A DNA stretch of 26,670 nt from an uncultured Clostridia bacterium (GTDB taxonomy: Bacteria > Bacillota > Clostridia > Oscillospirales > CAG-272), in the NCBI GenBank assembly GCA_905235755.1, contig CAJONA010000001.1, positions 1 to 26,670 of the forward strand. The letters run 5' to 3'. The position numbers and the translations under genes are program-made. Of this stretch, positions 1 to 7,020 are shown piece after piece; the first letter of the stretch is position 1; each line of letters opens with the position of its first letter. The notes under the pieces are model-generated. The model ran no database searches. It was given only the letters and a program-made list of their open reading frames with translations, and was not told the origin of the DNA.

Positions 1-17
1 GAACTCGACGGATCTTT

Positions 18-221
18 GACCATTTCCGATGGTCGATTTTGCTGTTGCAAAATCGAAAAACCAAAGGAGCGGTGCGACGACGTTTTAATCGGGGGCAAAA
101 GATGTGCGCTTTCGGCTTTATCTGCAATCCGCAAGCGCTCAAGCGGCACGCTTGCGCATTTCTTTTCGTTCTTTTCTTGTTGCGCACAAGAAAAGAACAT
201 CTCCCTGCGCCGTTGCGGCGC
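18..221. repeat. cluster of five tandem hairpins, no gene
   Basis: No convincing gene lies in the first 255 bases. Five perfect inverted repeats follow one another: GACCAT/ATGGTC (18-34), CGATTTTGC/GCAAAATCG (34-55), GCAAGCG/CGCTTGC (131-155), a 13-bp arm GTTCTTTTCTTGT with its complement around TGCGC (168-198), and GCGCCG/CGGCGC (207-221). None is followed by a clear T-run, so they do not look like ordinary terminators. Such palindrome-rich stretches are often dispersed intergenic repeats or structured RNA. I cannot tell which from one copy. Confidence 0.5.
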
Positions 222-255
222 GAGAAAACGCTGCGGCGCGGAAGAGAACAATCCC

Positions 256-420
256 TCACCGCCTGACGGCGCTTTTCAGTTTTATTCTGATGCGCAGATA
301 ACTGCCGAGCATATACGTCAGCATCAGGACTATGCCCGCCAACCAAACGACAGCGAGCGTCGGTATCAGGTGTTGAAGCGGGTTTATGACCGACGCCTCC
401 GTCGGAGCGAATTTGTCAAG
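256..420 (-). pseudogene. remnant of a BlaR1/MecR1 (M56) family membrane peptidase gene
   Basis: Read on the minus strand from 420 down to a TGA at 258-256, this gives 54 codons containing NPLQHLIPTLAVVWLAGIVL and then MLTYMLGSYLRIRIKLK. That is one transmembrane helix followed by the SYLRLR-type basic stretch typical of the N-terminal sensor part of M56 (BlaR1-like) proteins. There is no start codon in frame: stops appear just upstream at about 432-450. The reading ends abruptly at AVRR-stop next to the hairpin cluster. An intact BlaR1-like protein is several hundred residues, with an HExxH zinc site that is absent here. It is most likely a broken leftover. The family call rests on one helix and its flank only. 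Confidence 0.5.
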
Positions 421-487
421 AGGTTTCGCAAAAAATTATCAAAAAATTCACTTTTTCATTTTGCGTCGGCAAATGTAAAACAAAGAT

Positions 488-517
488 GAAAAAAACGCCC
501 GCGGCTGCGGGCGTTTT
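488..517 (-). terminator. intrinsic terminator of the pot operon
   Basis: AAAACGCCCGC (492-502) pairs with GCGGGCGTTTT (507-517) around a four-base loop. On the minus strand the stem is followed by a run of T residues. It lies 16 bases past the potD stop codon. Confidence 0.85.
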
Positions 518-532
518 CGGATATGCAAACGA

Positions 533-1624
533 TCATCTTGCGAGCTTGACTTCCGTCATCGCGTCGACTTCGGCGGAGATTATATCGCCGTCGAAGGTCA
601 ATATGAGATAGAGATTTTCTTTCATCACGTCGGACAGGTAGACGAGCGGATTTGAAGAAAGCTGCTTATCGACGTATTCGGAAGAATATTTATTGAAGCT
701 TACATACGGGAACATATCGGTCAATTTCGCCGAGATCTCGGGGCGGAGAATGAAGTTGAGGAACAGTTCCGCCTCTGTCTTGTGCTTTGAACCTTTCAAG
801 ATCACCATCGTATCGACGGACAGCGAGTTCGGCTGATCCTCCATGATGACGATAAGGTCGTCGTTTTCAAGCATAGCCTGAACCGCGTTTCCGCCGTACA
901 TGTATGCGACAGCCGCTTCGTTGCGGATCATAGCGTCGCGCACGTCTGCGGGGAGTGAATACGCCTTTACGTTGGAATTGAGGTCGAGCAGGTATTGTTT
1001 CGCAACGGCGATGTCTTCGAGCGAAACGTTCGTCGGATCGAGGCCGCAAGCAGTGAGCGCAATGCTGATGTTGCCCTGCGAGTCGTCTGTCATAAGCACA
1101 TTGCTTTTGAGCGCCGGATCGAGCAGATCATTGTAATCGTTTATTTCGACACCGAGTTCCGCGAGCTTCGTTTTGTTAGCAACCCATACGCATACCGTTC
1201 CCATATAAGGGATCGTATATTTGCCTTCGGGATCGTAATCCATATTGCGATAAGCCTCGTCGATATTATTGAGATTTGTCATTACTCCTTCGTCAAGCTC
1301 TTCAAGCAAGTTGCTTGCGAGCATCGACTCTATAAAGAAGTTCGACGGCACGGCGATGTCGTACGTACCGTTATTGCCTGCGAGGAGCTTTGCGAACATC
1401 TCATCGTTCGATTCGAACGTGGACATAACGACCTTTATGCCGTATTCTTCCTCAAAAAGATCGAGCACTTCCTGCGACATATACTCCGACCAGTTGTAAA
1501 GATAGAGATATTTGGAGTATCCGTCCGGCGTCTTCGGCTCATCATTACCGCACGAAACGGTCGCAAATACCGTTGCGAGCAACATAAGTACGGCAAGGAG
1601 TGTTACGAAAATTCTTTTTTTCAT
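533..1624 (-). CDS. potD: PotD, spermidine/putrescine-type ABC transporter substrate-binding lipoprotein
   Basis: A 363-residue extracytoplasmic solute receptor that should capture a polyamine-like substrate and deliver it to PotBC. The N-terminus is a lipoprotein signal: MKKR, a hydrophobic core, then a TVSC lipobox with Cys25 as lipid anchor. The mature part begins with the family-typical LYLYNWSEYM, followed by FEEEYGIKVVMSTFESNDEM. Later come YDIAVPSNFF and the C-terminal FLNFILRPEISAKL region, all as in PotD/PotF. The length is normal. The ATG at 1624 follows AAAGGAAC at good spacing. It is the last gene of the minus-strand pot operon, 45 bases after the amidohydrolase, and the operon terminator follows. 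The exact ligand (putrescine, spermidine or another cationic compound) cannot be read from sequence. Confidence 0.93.
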   Translation of the reverse strand: MKKRIFVTLLAVLMLLATVFATVSCGNDEPKTPDGYSKYLYLYNWSEYMSQEVLDLFEEEYGIKVVMSTFESNDEMFAKLLAGNNGTYDIAVPSNFFIESMLASNLLEELDEGVMTNLNNIDEAYRNMDYDPEGKYTIPYMGTVCVWVANKTKLAELGVEINDYNDLLDPALKSNVLMTDDSQGNISIALTACGLDPTNVSLEDIAVAKQYLLDLNSNVKAYSLPADVRDAMIRNEAAVAYMYGGNAVQAMLENDDLIVIMEDQPNSLSVDTMVILKGSKHKTEAELFLNFILRPEISAKLTDMFPYVSFNKYSSEYVDKQLSSNPLVYLSDVMKENLYLILTFDGDIISAEVDAMTEVKLAR

Positions 1625-1669
1625 TTTTGTTCCTTTCTCGCTGAACGCGTTAGAAATTTATATTTTTTA

Positions 1670-3310
1670 TTATTTTATTTTTTTGTATCGGAGGACGCCG
1701 CCAACGTACGTTTCAAGCACTTCTACGCTGCATAACGCGTCGTCGTCGATGTCAAAGACGTCCTTGTCGAGCACGACGAAATCGGCATCTTTGCCGACCT
1801 CTATCGAGCCCTTTGTGCCGTCGAGTCCGAGCTGTTTTGCGCCGCCGATCGTGAGAATATCGAGCGCTTCGCGCCGCGACACGCATTCCGCCGCGTTGAG
1901 AGCGGGAGCGGACGCATCTTCCGGATCTTTTCGCGTCACCATAAGATGAAGCGCGTGCATCGTGTTAGGCGGAACCGTTACGGGGAAATCGCTTGCTTGA
2001 CTGACGGGTATCCCCGCGTCGACCAGCGAGCGCATCGGATATTCGCCCGCGGCGCGTTTCTCCCCGAGATACGGCTTTTCGAGTTTTTCGTAATATGCTT
2101 CGCTCGTATAGTGCCAGTACGGATTTGTAACGGCGTATACGCCGAGTTTTTTCATTCGTTTTATCTGATCCGGCGCGACTATTTGCAGGTGCGTCAGCGC
2201 AAGGCGCGGCATAATATCGATTTTTCCGATGTCGCTCACGGCGTCATCGTACGCATCGAGCGCAAGATCGACCGCGCCGTCGCCTATGACGTGCGTGTGA
2301 ACGTTAAAACCGTTTTCAAGCGCCAAACGCGCGTATTTTGTGAGCGTGCCGCGCGATATCGTCGGCGCGCCGCGATCCCCCGCCGCGTCGGAATAATCGT
2401 CGCGCAAGTACGCCGTGTGGCATTCGACAACGCCGTCGGCGAAGAATTTTGCCGTGTCGAGCTTGACATTTCCGCAACTCGACAGATCTCTGCGTATCGC
2501 AAGCATTGCCTTTATCGCCGCGTCGAGATCGTCGCCTTCTTCGAGGCTGTATCCGAGTCGGCAAGTGAGATAGAGTTCTCCCGCCTCGTCGGCGATCTTA
2601 TACCCTTCGGCGCGCGCTCGGTAATCGCGGAGCGAATCGAACATCGGCTCAAAAATATTTGTTACGCCGTATGAAAGCGCGATGCCCTGATAATATTTTA
2701 TCGCTTCCGCATATTCGTCGGGAGAGAGCTTCGGCGTGACGGCGTTTACGAGCGACATCGCCGACTCTTTGAGCCATCCTGTCGGCTCGCCGTCGGGAAA
2801 TCGCATTATCTTTCCGTTTAACGGGTCGGCTGTATCCTTTGTTATGCCGGCGAGCGCCAGCGCTTTGGAGTTCACCCACCGCGAATGGTGATCGGACGCT
2901 ATCATTATTATAGGGATATCGCTTGATACGGTGTCAAGCAGTTTCGCAGTCGGACCTTGGTCGCCGAACACGCTGTTGTCATATCCGCTGCCGATGACGG
3001 CTGATGCCGACGGATGCGCCGCGAGATATTCGCGTATGCGGAAAATGTATTCTTCGGGATCTTCGGCACGGCCGAGCGCGACGCCGAACAATGCTTCCGA
3101 CGCGCATGTGACGTGCGCGTGTCCCTCGGTCATTCCCGGTACGATAAGACCGCTGCGACGTATTATTGTCGTGTCTTTCGAGCAGAGCCGCATGGCGTCA
3201 CGCTCGCTGCCGACAAAGACCGTCTTTCCGTCCGAGATCGCCATCGCTTCGGCAAAATCGCCGCCGTCGGCTGTATATATTTTACCTATTACAACTGTTT
3301 CGGCTGACAA
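1670..3310 (-). CDS. YtcJ-like amidohydrolase family metal-dependent hydrolase
   Basis: A 546-residue amidohydrolase of the Amidohydro_3/YtcJ type, probably cytoplasmic. Visible family features: an N-terminal beta-sandwich piece, the metal-binding HxH in PGMTEGHAHV (His64, His66), SDHHSRWVNSKAL, KFFADGVVECHTAYL, the metal His in HTHVIGDGA, LTHLQIV, the catalytic Asp region SQASDFPV, and the closing GKDADFVVLDKD strand. Members hydrolyse amide or related bonds, but substrates are mostly unknown. The predicted start is TTG at 3310, preceded by AAAAAAGGACG. It sits between potC (19 bases upstream) and potD (45 bases downstream), so it should be co-transcribed with the importer. I infer that it may act on the imported compound, for example an N-acylated amine. 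That substrate is a guess. Confidence 0.88.
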   Translation of the reverse strand: MSAETVVIGKIYTADGGDFAEAMAISDGKTVFVGSERDAMRLCSKDTTIIRRSGLIVPGMTEGHAHVTCASEALFGVALGRAEDPEEYIFRIREYLAAHPSASAVIGSGYDNSVFGDQGPTAKLLDTVSSDIPIIMIASDHHSRWVNSKALALAGITKDTADPLNGKIMRFPDGEPTGWLKESAMSLVNAVTPKLSPDEYAEAIKYYQGIALSYGVTNIFEPMFDSLRDYRARAEGYKIADEAGELYLTCRLGYSLEEGDDLDAAIKAMLAIRRDLSSCGNVKLDTAKFFADGVVECHTAYLRDDYSDAAGDRGAPTISRGTLTKYARLALENGFNVHTHVIGDGAVDLALDAYDDAVSDIGKIDIMPRLALTHLQIVAPDQIKRMKKLGVYAVTNPYWHYTSEAYYEKLEKPYLGEKRAAGEYPMRSLVDAGIPVSQASDFPVTVPPNTMHALHLMVTRKDPEDASAPALNAAECVSRREALDILTIGGAKQLGLDGTKGSIEVGKDADFVVLDKDVFDIDDDALCSVEVLETYVGGVLRYKKIK

Positions 3311-3329
3311 TTTTTATCACGTCCTTTTT

Positions 3330-4151
3330 TCAGTTCTGATGATGCTTGTTCCATATCTTCTTGACGAGCATATATGCGAGAAACAGCACGACTATCGAGA
3401 CGATGACTATCGTTGATATTACATATACGTCCGTCGTCACCTTGCCCCTTATCATTCCGTAAACTTTGACGGGGAACGTTATCTGCCCGGCGCCCGAGAC
3501 GAAATAACTTATGATAACGTCGTCTATCGACAGAGTTATCGACATAAGCGCTCCCGCGAATATTCCGGGGGCGAGCATCGGAAGCGTGACGCGCCAGAGC
3601 GTGCGCCATCCGTTAGCGCCGAGATCCATCGCCGCCTCTTCGACAGAGCGGTCGAAATCGGCGATGCGCGCGCGCAGAGTGATTATAACAAACGGCACGC
3701 AGAACGTCACGTGCGCGAACACGAGCGTTGCAAATCCCATATCCATGCCCATTTTGCTGAATGTCGACAGGGAAGCGAGCCCTATAACGAGTTCCGGAAT
3801 GACGAGCGGGATATAGAGAAGCCCGTTTATATACTTTTTGAGTTTAAAATCATAGCGGTACATTCCGATAGTGGCGAGCGTACCTATGACTACGGATATG
3901 ACCATGGCCACGAGAGCGAGCTCTATCGAGAGCCACATATTGCTCCATAGCGGGTCGCCTTTCAGTACCGACGAATACCACGACAGCGTAAATCCCTTGA
4001 ACGTGAGATTGTCGGAGTTGACGTTGAAGGAATATAATATCACCGAGAAGATAGGCATATACAAAAACAGATATACAAGCGCGATGAACACTATCTGATA
4101 CGCCTTTATCTTTTTCGGCCTTTTATTTTTGCGTAAAGCGTTTTTGTCCAT
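3330..4151 (-). CDS. potC: PotC, spermidine/putrescine-type ABC transporter permease
   Basis: A 273-residue inner-membrane permease of the MetI/BPD type, partner of PotB. It opens with a basic cytoplasmic leader, then a first helix YQIVFIALVYLFLYMPIFSV, and has about six transmembrane helices. The cytoplasmic EAA loop that docks with the ATPase is seen as EEAAMDLGANGWRTLWRVTL, followed by PMLAPGI. SITLSIDDVIISYFVSG is characteristic of PotC. The ATG at 4151 follows GAGGTGAAAT. The gene starts 8 bases after potB ends, showing tight operon spacing. The length matches the family. Confidence 0.93.
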   Translation of the reverse strand: MDKNALRKNKRPKKIKAYQIVFIALVYLFLYMPIFSVILYSFNVNSDNLTFKGFTLSWYSSVLKGDPLWSNMWLSIELALVAMVISVVIGTLATIGMYRYDFKLKKYINGLLYIPLVIPELVIGLASLSTFSKMGMDMGFATLVFAHVTFCVPFVIITLRARIADFDRSVEEAAMDLGANGWRTLWRVTLPMLAPGIFAGALMSITLSIDDVIISYFVSGAGQITFPVKVYGMIRGKVTTDVYVISTIVIVSIVVLFLAYMLVKKIWNKHHQN

Positions 4152-4159
4152 ATTTCACC

Positions 4160-5020
4160 TCACGCAAGGTCGTCGAGCGAGCCGACCTTTGAATAAAATT
4201 TCAGCACCACGAGAGTGAATATGATGAGCAGTACCGAGAACGCCGCTCCAAGCGGCCAGTTGCGCGCTTTTAAGAACTGCTCCTGAATTATGTTTCCGAG
4301 GTACACAGAGCTTCCGCCGCCCATGACGTCGGCGACGAAGAACGCGCCGAGGCTCGGAATGAATACCTGTATCGTCCCCGCGAATATGCCGGGGAGCGTC
4401 TGAGGCAGTACGACGCGCATAAATGTGCGCCGCTTTGTTGCGCCGAGGTCCATAGACGCCTCGATCAGCGATTGATCGAGTTTGGAAATGCTCGTTTGAA
4501 GCGGCAGTACCATAAACGGAAAGAAACAATATACCATTCCGAGCAGGACTGCGCCGTCTGTATACATTATTTTCAGCGGAGAGCTGATTATTCCGAGATT
4601 GATAAGCACCGTGTTGAGCAATCCGCTGTCACGCAGGATGTTGCTCCAACCGTTCAGCCTGAGCAGTCCGTTCACCCAGAAGGGCAGCATTATCAGCAGC
4701 TGCAGAAAGCTGCTCACGTTCTTCGGCAGTTTGCTCAGGAACCATGCGAACGGATACGCTATCACAAGGCATATCGCGCACGTTTCAAACGCCATGACGA
4801 GCGATTTTAACGTTACGCTCATATATAGGCTCGAAAATATCTTGCGGTAGCTGTCGAGCGTCAGCACATTTTCGACGCCGCCGAACGTTCCCCTCGTGCA
4901 AAAGCTGATATATACCACATATATCATAGGTATCAGCAAAAACAGAATGAGCCAAAGCGCCGTCGGACCGACCATTATCAGAATGCTCAAACGTGTTTTG
5001 TTGTTCTTGATCTTCTTCAT
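4160..5020 (-). CDS. potB: PotB, spermidine/putrescine-type ABC transporter permease
   Basis: A 286-residue multi-pass permease with about six helices. The first helix (LSILIMVGPTALWLILFLLI) is followed by an external loop YISFCTRGTFGG. The EAA loop is IEASMDLGATKRRTFMRVVL followed by PQTLPGI, the contact for the ATPase. The ending VLKFYSKVGSLDDL is also typical of PotB. The ATG at 5020 is preceded by a GGAAAAG ribosome site and lies 15 bases after potA. Together with PotC it forms the membrane channel of the importer. Confidence 0.92.
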   Translation of the reverse strand: MKKIKNNKTRLSILIMVGPTALWLILFLLIPMIYVVYISFCTRGTFGGVENVLTLDSYRKIFSSLYMSVTLKSLVMAFETCAICLVIAYPFAWFLSKLPKNVSSFLQLLIMLPFWVNGLLRLNGWSNILRDSGLLNTVLINLGIISSPLKIMYTDGAVLLGMVYCFFPFMVLPLQTSISKLDQSLIEASMDLGATKRRTFMRVVLPQTLPGIFAGTIQVFIPSLGAFFVADVMGGGSSVYLGNIIQEQFLKARNWPLGAAFSVLLIIFTLVVLKFYSKVGSLDDLA

Positions 5021-5035
5021 CTTTTCCGCTTCCGA

Positions 5036-6154
5036 TCAATCTTTTAAGACGGCGTCTTCGATGGCGTCATACATGCTGTCCTCTTTTGTATGTATAACGA
5101 CGGCTTTTGCGGGATCCCAATATATGCTCACGAGCGAACCTGTCTCCGCGAGCTTCGACATCGGGTGCATATTGATGCGCAGCAAATTGCCGTTCGGGAG
5201 TTCGACGACTGTTTTGACGTTCGAGCCGACGTATATGTGATCCTTGACAAAGCCTTTGAGCGTAAATCCCTCGACGGGCGTCTCGGACAAAAACACATTT
5301 TCCGGTCTGACGCAGAGATATACTATCTCGTCCGTCTTGAAGTTTTTGCCTGTCGCTTTGACGTGCCCGTTTTCCATCATAAGAGTGAGCATACCGTCCT
5401 CTTCGCTGACAACGCTCGACTCAAATATGTTCGACTCGCCGATGAAATCCGCGACGAATTTCGTTGCGGGGTGTTCGTATATCTCTTTCGGCGTGCCCAC
5501 CTGTTCGAGGCGGCCGCCTTTCATGACGACGATCCTGTCGCTCATCGTGAGCGCTTCCTCCTGGTCGTGCGTTACATATATGAAAGTGATGCCGAGGTTT
5601 TTCTGCAATGCTTTCAGCTCGAGCTGCATCTGCTTGCGCAGTTTGAGGTCGAGCGCGCCGAGAGGCTCGTCGAGGAGCAGCACTTTCGGATTGTTTGCGA
5701 GAGCGCGTGCTATCGCCACACGCTGTTTCTGACCGCCGGAGAGCTGCGACGGCTTTCTGTTTTCCATTTTGCCGAGCTGTACCATTTGCAGCATAGCCGT
5801 TACTTTTTCTTTTATCTCCGGCTTTTTCATGCGTTTTTCGACGAGGCCGAACGCGACGTTGTCATAAACGTTCATGTGCGGGAAAAGCGCGTAGCTCTGG
5901 AACACCGTGTTTACGTTGCGCCGATACGGCTGCAAGTCCGTGACGTCATTTCCTTCAAGGAAAACTCTGCCTTGCGTCGGCGTCTCAAATCCGGCGATTA
6001 TGCGGAGCGTCGTCGTCTTGCCGCAACCCGACGGGCCGAGAAGCGTCAAAAACTCGCCCTCGTATACGTTGAGGTTCATCGGGCTGAGCACCTCTGTGCC
6101 GTCAAACGTCTTCGATATTCCGCACAGCTGAATTATCGGTTTTTTATCTTCCAA
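5036..6154 (-). CDS. potA: PotA, spermidine/putrescine-type ABC transporter ATPase
   Basis: A 372-residue ATPase that energises the PotBCD importer. Motifs in order: Walker A GPSGCGKTT near residue 38, signature LSGGQKQRVAIARAL, Walker B LLLDEPLGALD, D-loop and the switch histidine in YVTHDQEEAL. A C-terminal TOBE domain begins around residue 240 (IGESNIFESSV) and includes CVRPENVFLS. The start codon is TTG at 6154. It is chosen because a strong GGAGG lies 9 bases upstream and the protein then opens MEDKKPIIQL, the usual beginning. It follows the PII gene by 15 bases. Confidence 0.94.
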   Translation of the reverse strand: MEDKKPIIQLCGISKTFDGTEVLSPMNLNVYEGEFLTLLGPSGCGKTTTLRIIAGFETPTQGRVFLEGNDVTDLQPYRRNVNTVFQSYALFPHMNVYDNVAFGLVEKRMKKPEIKEKVTAMLQMVQLGKMENRKPSQLSGGQKQRVAIARALANNPKVLLLDEPLGALDLKLRKQMQLELKALQKNLGITFIYVTHDQEEALTMSDRIVVMKGGRLEQVGTPKEIYEHPATKFVADFIGESNIFESSVVSEEDGMLTLMMENGHVKATGKNFKTDEIVYLCVRPENVFLSETPVEGFTLKGFVKDHIYVGSNVKTVVELPNGNLLRINMHPMSKLAETGSLVSIYWDPAKAVVIHTKEDSMYDAIEDAVLKD

Positions 6155-6169
6155 TTTTTAGCTCCTCCG

Positions 6170-6508
6170 TTACAGGACGTTTTTGCCGTGTTCTCCCGTG
6201 CGTATGCGCACAACGTCTTCCACATTCGAAATGAATATCTTTCCGTCGCCCGTCGTTCCCGTCGAGAGCTTGCTGACTATCTCGGCAAGAATGCTGTCGA
6301 GGTCTTCGTCCCAGACGACGGTCATAACGTACAGCTTCGGGAGCAGATTTATCTCGATGCCGAGCTTCTGAAATTCCTCGGTGTTGCCTTTCTGGTGGCC
6401 GCAGCCCATGGCAGACATGACTGTCAGGCCGCTGTACTCGTATTTTGTAAGAATACCTTTCAAAAGTTCAAGCTTCTCCGTGCGGATGATGAGTTCGATT
6501 TTTTTCAT
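6170..6508 (-). CDS. PII-family nitrogen regulatory protein (GlnB/GlnK-like)
   Basis: A 112-residue PII signal protein, a trimer that normally binds ATP/ADP and 2-oxoglutarate and controls transporters or enzymes. The alignment to GlnB is nearly gapless: MKKIELIIR start, the T-loop with GCGHQKG (Gln39, Lys40), LLPK (Lys58), and the signature TGDGKIFISNVEDVVRIRTG. In the T-loop the positions of Tyr46 and Tyr51 of E. coli GlnB are Phe and Ile, so it cannot be uridylylated at the usual residue. The ATG at 6508 is preferred over an upstream in-frame one because GAAAGGGG lies at 6519-6526 and the leader terminator would lie inside any longer version. It heads the pot operon, which suggests it regulates uptake. 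PII genes usually accompany amt or glnA, so this neighbourhood is unusual. Confidence 0.9.
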   Translation of the reverse strand: MKKIELIIRTEKLELLKGILTKYEYSGLTVMSAMGCGHQKGNTEEFQKLGIEINLLPKLYVMTVVWDEDLDSILAEIVSKLSTGTTGDGKIFISNVEDVVRIRTGEHGKNVL

Positions 6509-6530
6509 TTTGTATACGCCCCTTTCGGAA

Positions 6531-6567
6531 AAATAAAAAGACAAGCCGTGTTTAAACACAACTTGTC
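6531..6567 (-). terminator. intrinsic terminator in the leader, upstream of the PII gene (attenuator)
   Basis: On the minus strand GACAAGTTGTGT pairs with ACACGGCTTGTC (two G-U pairs) around TTAA at 6567-6540. It is followed directly by TTTTTATTTTT at 6539-6531. It stands between the promoter and the first gene, only 23 bases before the PII start codon. It would therefore stop transcription before the operon unless it is prevented from forming. Confidence 0.85.
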
Positions 6568-6833
6568 TTGAGGTTATCGTCTTAAATGTTCGCGTTTATC
6601 GCCGCGACACCGCCGAACTTATAAGTAACCAGACAGCTTACTGTTTACCGATCCAACTATTGACCGTTTCACAAGTTTTGTGCTTTGAACACTCGGTTTT
6701 AAGAAACCAACTTATAAAATTTGAGCTTCTAACTCAATCAATAATGCAACGTCCGTTGCATAAAATCGGCGTTTGACCCGGCTGTCCGTATGGCCTTAAC
6801 CTTTTTGAGGTGGTCAGATATCATTTAATTGAC
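6531..6833 (-). ncRNA. structured 5' leader of the PII-pot operon, candidate riboswitch or attenuator
   Basis: About 300 untranslated bases lie between a strong minus-strand promoter and the PII gene and carry no credible reading frame. Several stems can be drawn in RNA order: GACC/GGGTC enclosing ACC..GGT and GGC..GCC near 6815-6770; ATGCAAC/GTTGCAT (loop GGAC); TTGAG/CTCAA; a longer-range TTATAAGT/ACTTATAA; and TCGCG/CGCGA; then the terminator. The segment AACUUGU (6677-6671) can pair either in a local CACAA/UUGUG hairpin or with ACAAGUU of the terminator's left arm (6566-6560), which gives a possible antiterminator. I do not recognise a known riboswitch consensus (glnA, T-box, ykkC, SAM, TPP, c-di-AMP). 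The ligand or protein that controls it is unknown. Confidence 0.6.
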
Positions 6834-6839
6834 GAGATG

Positions 6840-6868
6840 ATTATATATCAAATATTTGCGCTTGTCAA
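6840..6868 (-). promoter_or_regulatory. sigma-A promoter of the PII-pot operon
   Basis: On the minus strand, TTGACA (6868-6863) and TATAAT (6845-6840) are both perfect and are separated by 17 bases. The predicted RNA start is near 6833, giving a leader of about 325 bases before the PII start codon. The -35 box is part of TTGACAAGCG, which is repeated in the opposing promoter. Confidence 0.85.
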
Positions 6869-6939
6869 TGCTTTTTTTCAAAAAAACGCAAAATATATTA
6901 AAAAGTACGACTTTTTTTAAAAATATGAAAAAAGTGATG

Positions 6940-6968
6940 TTGACAAGCGGAAAACGGTGTGCTATAAT
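6940..6968 (+). promoter_or_regulatory. sigma-A promoter of the YgjV-like gene
   Basis: Perfect TTGACA (6940-6945) and TATAAT (6963-6968) with a 17-base spacer, 53 bases before the ATG at 7021. It diverges from the pot operon promoter across an A/T-tract-rich stretch of about 70 bases. Confidence 0.85.
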
Positions 6969-7020
6969 TCAACCGAAATTTTAAGAATATTGTACTTTTT
7001 TTGAGGAAAAAACAAGAAAA

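Noticed and set aside
16..489. 157-codon plus-strand open frame at the left edge
   Set aside because: It is Cys/Arg-rich and runs through the hairpin cluster and antisense through the M56 remnant. It has no ribosome site and resembles no family.
5090..6571. 493-codon plus-strand open frame opposite potA and the PII gene
   Set aside because: It is an antisense shadow of genes with clear motifs. Its composition is biased and it has no family signature.
6567..6620. T-box leader, because GGCGGTGTCGCGG on the minus strand resembles the T-box sequence
   Set aside because: The match to TGGTACCGCG is poor, no specifier stem or AGTA motif is visible, and the downstream genes are not amino acid or tRNA ligase genes.
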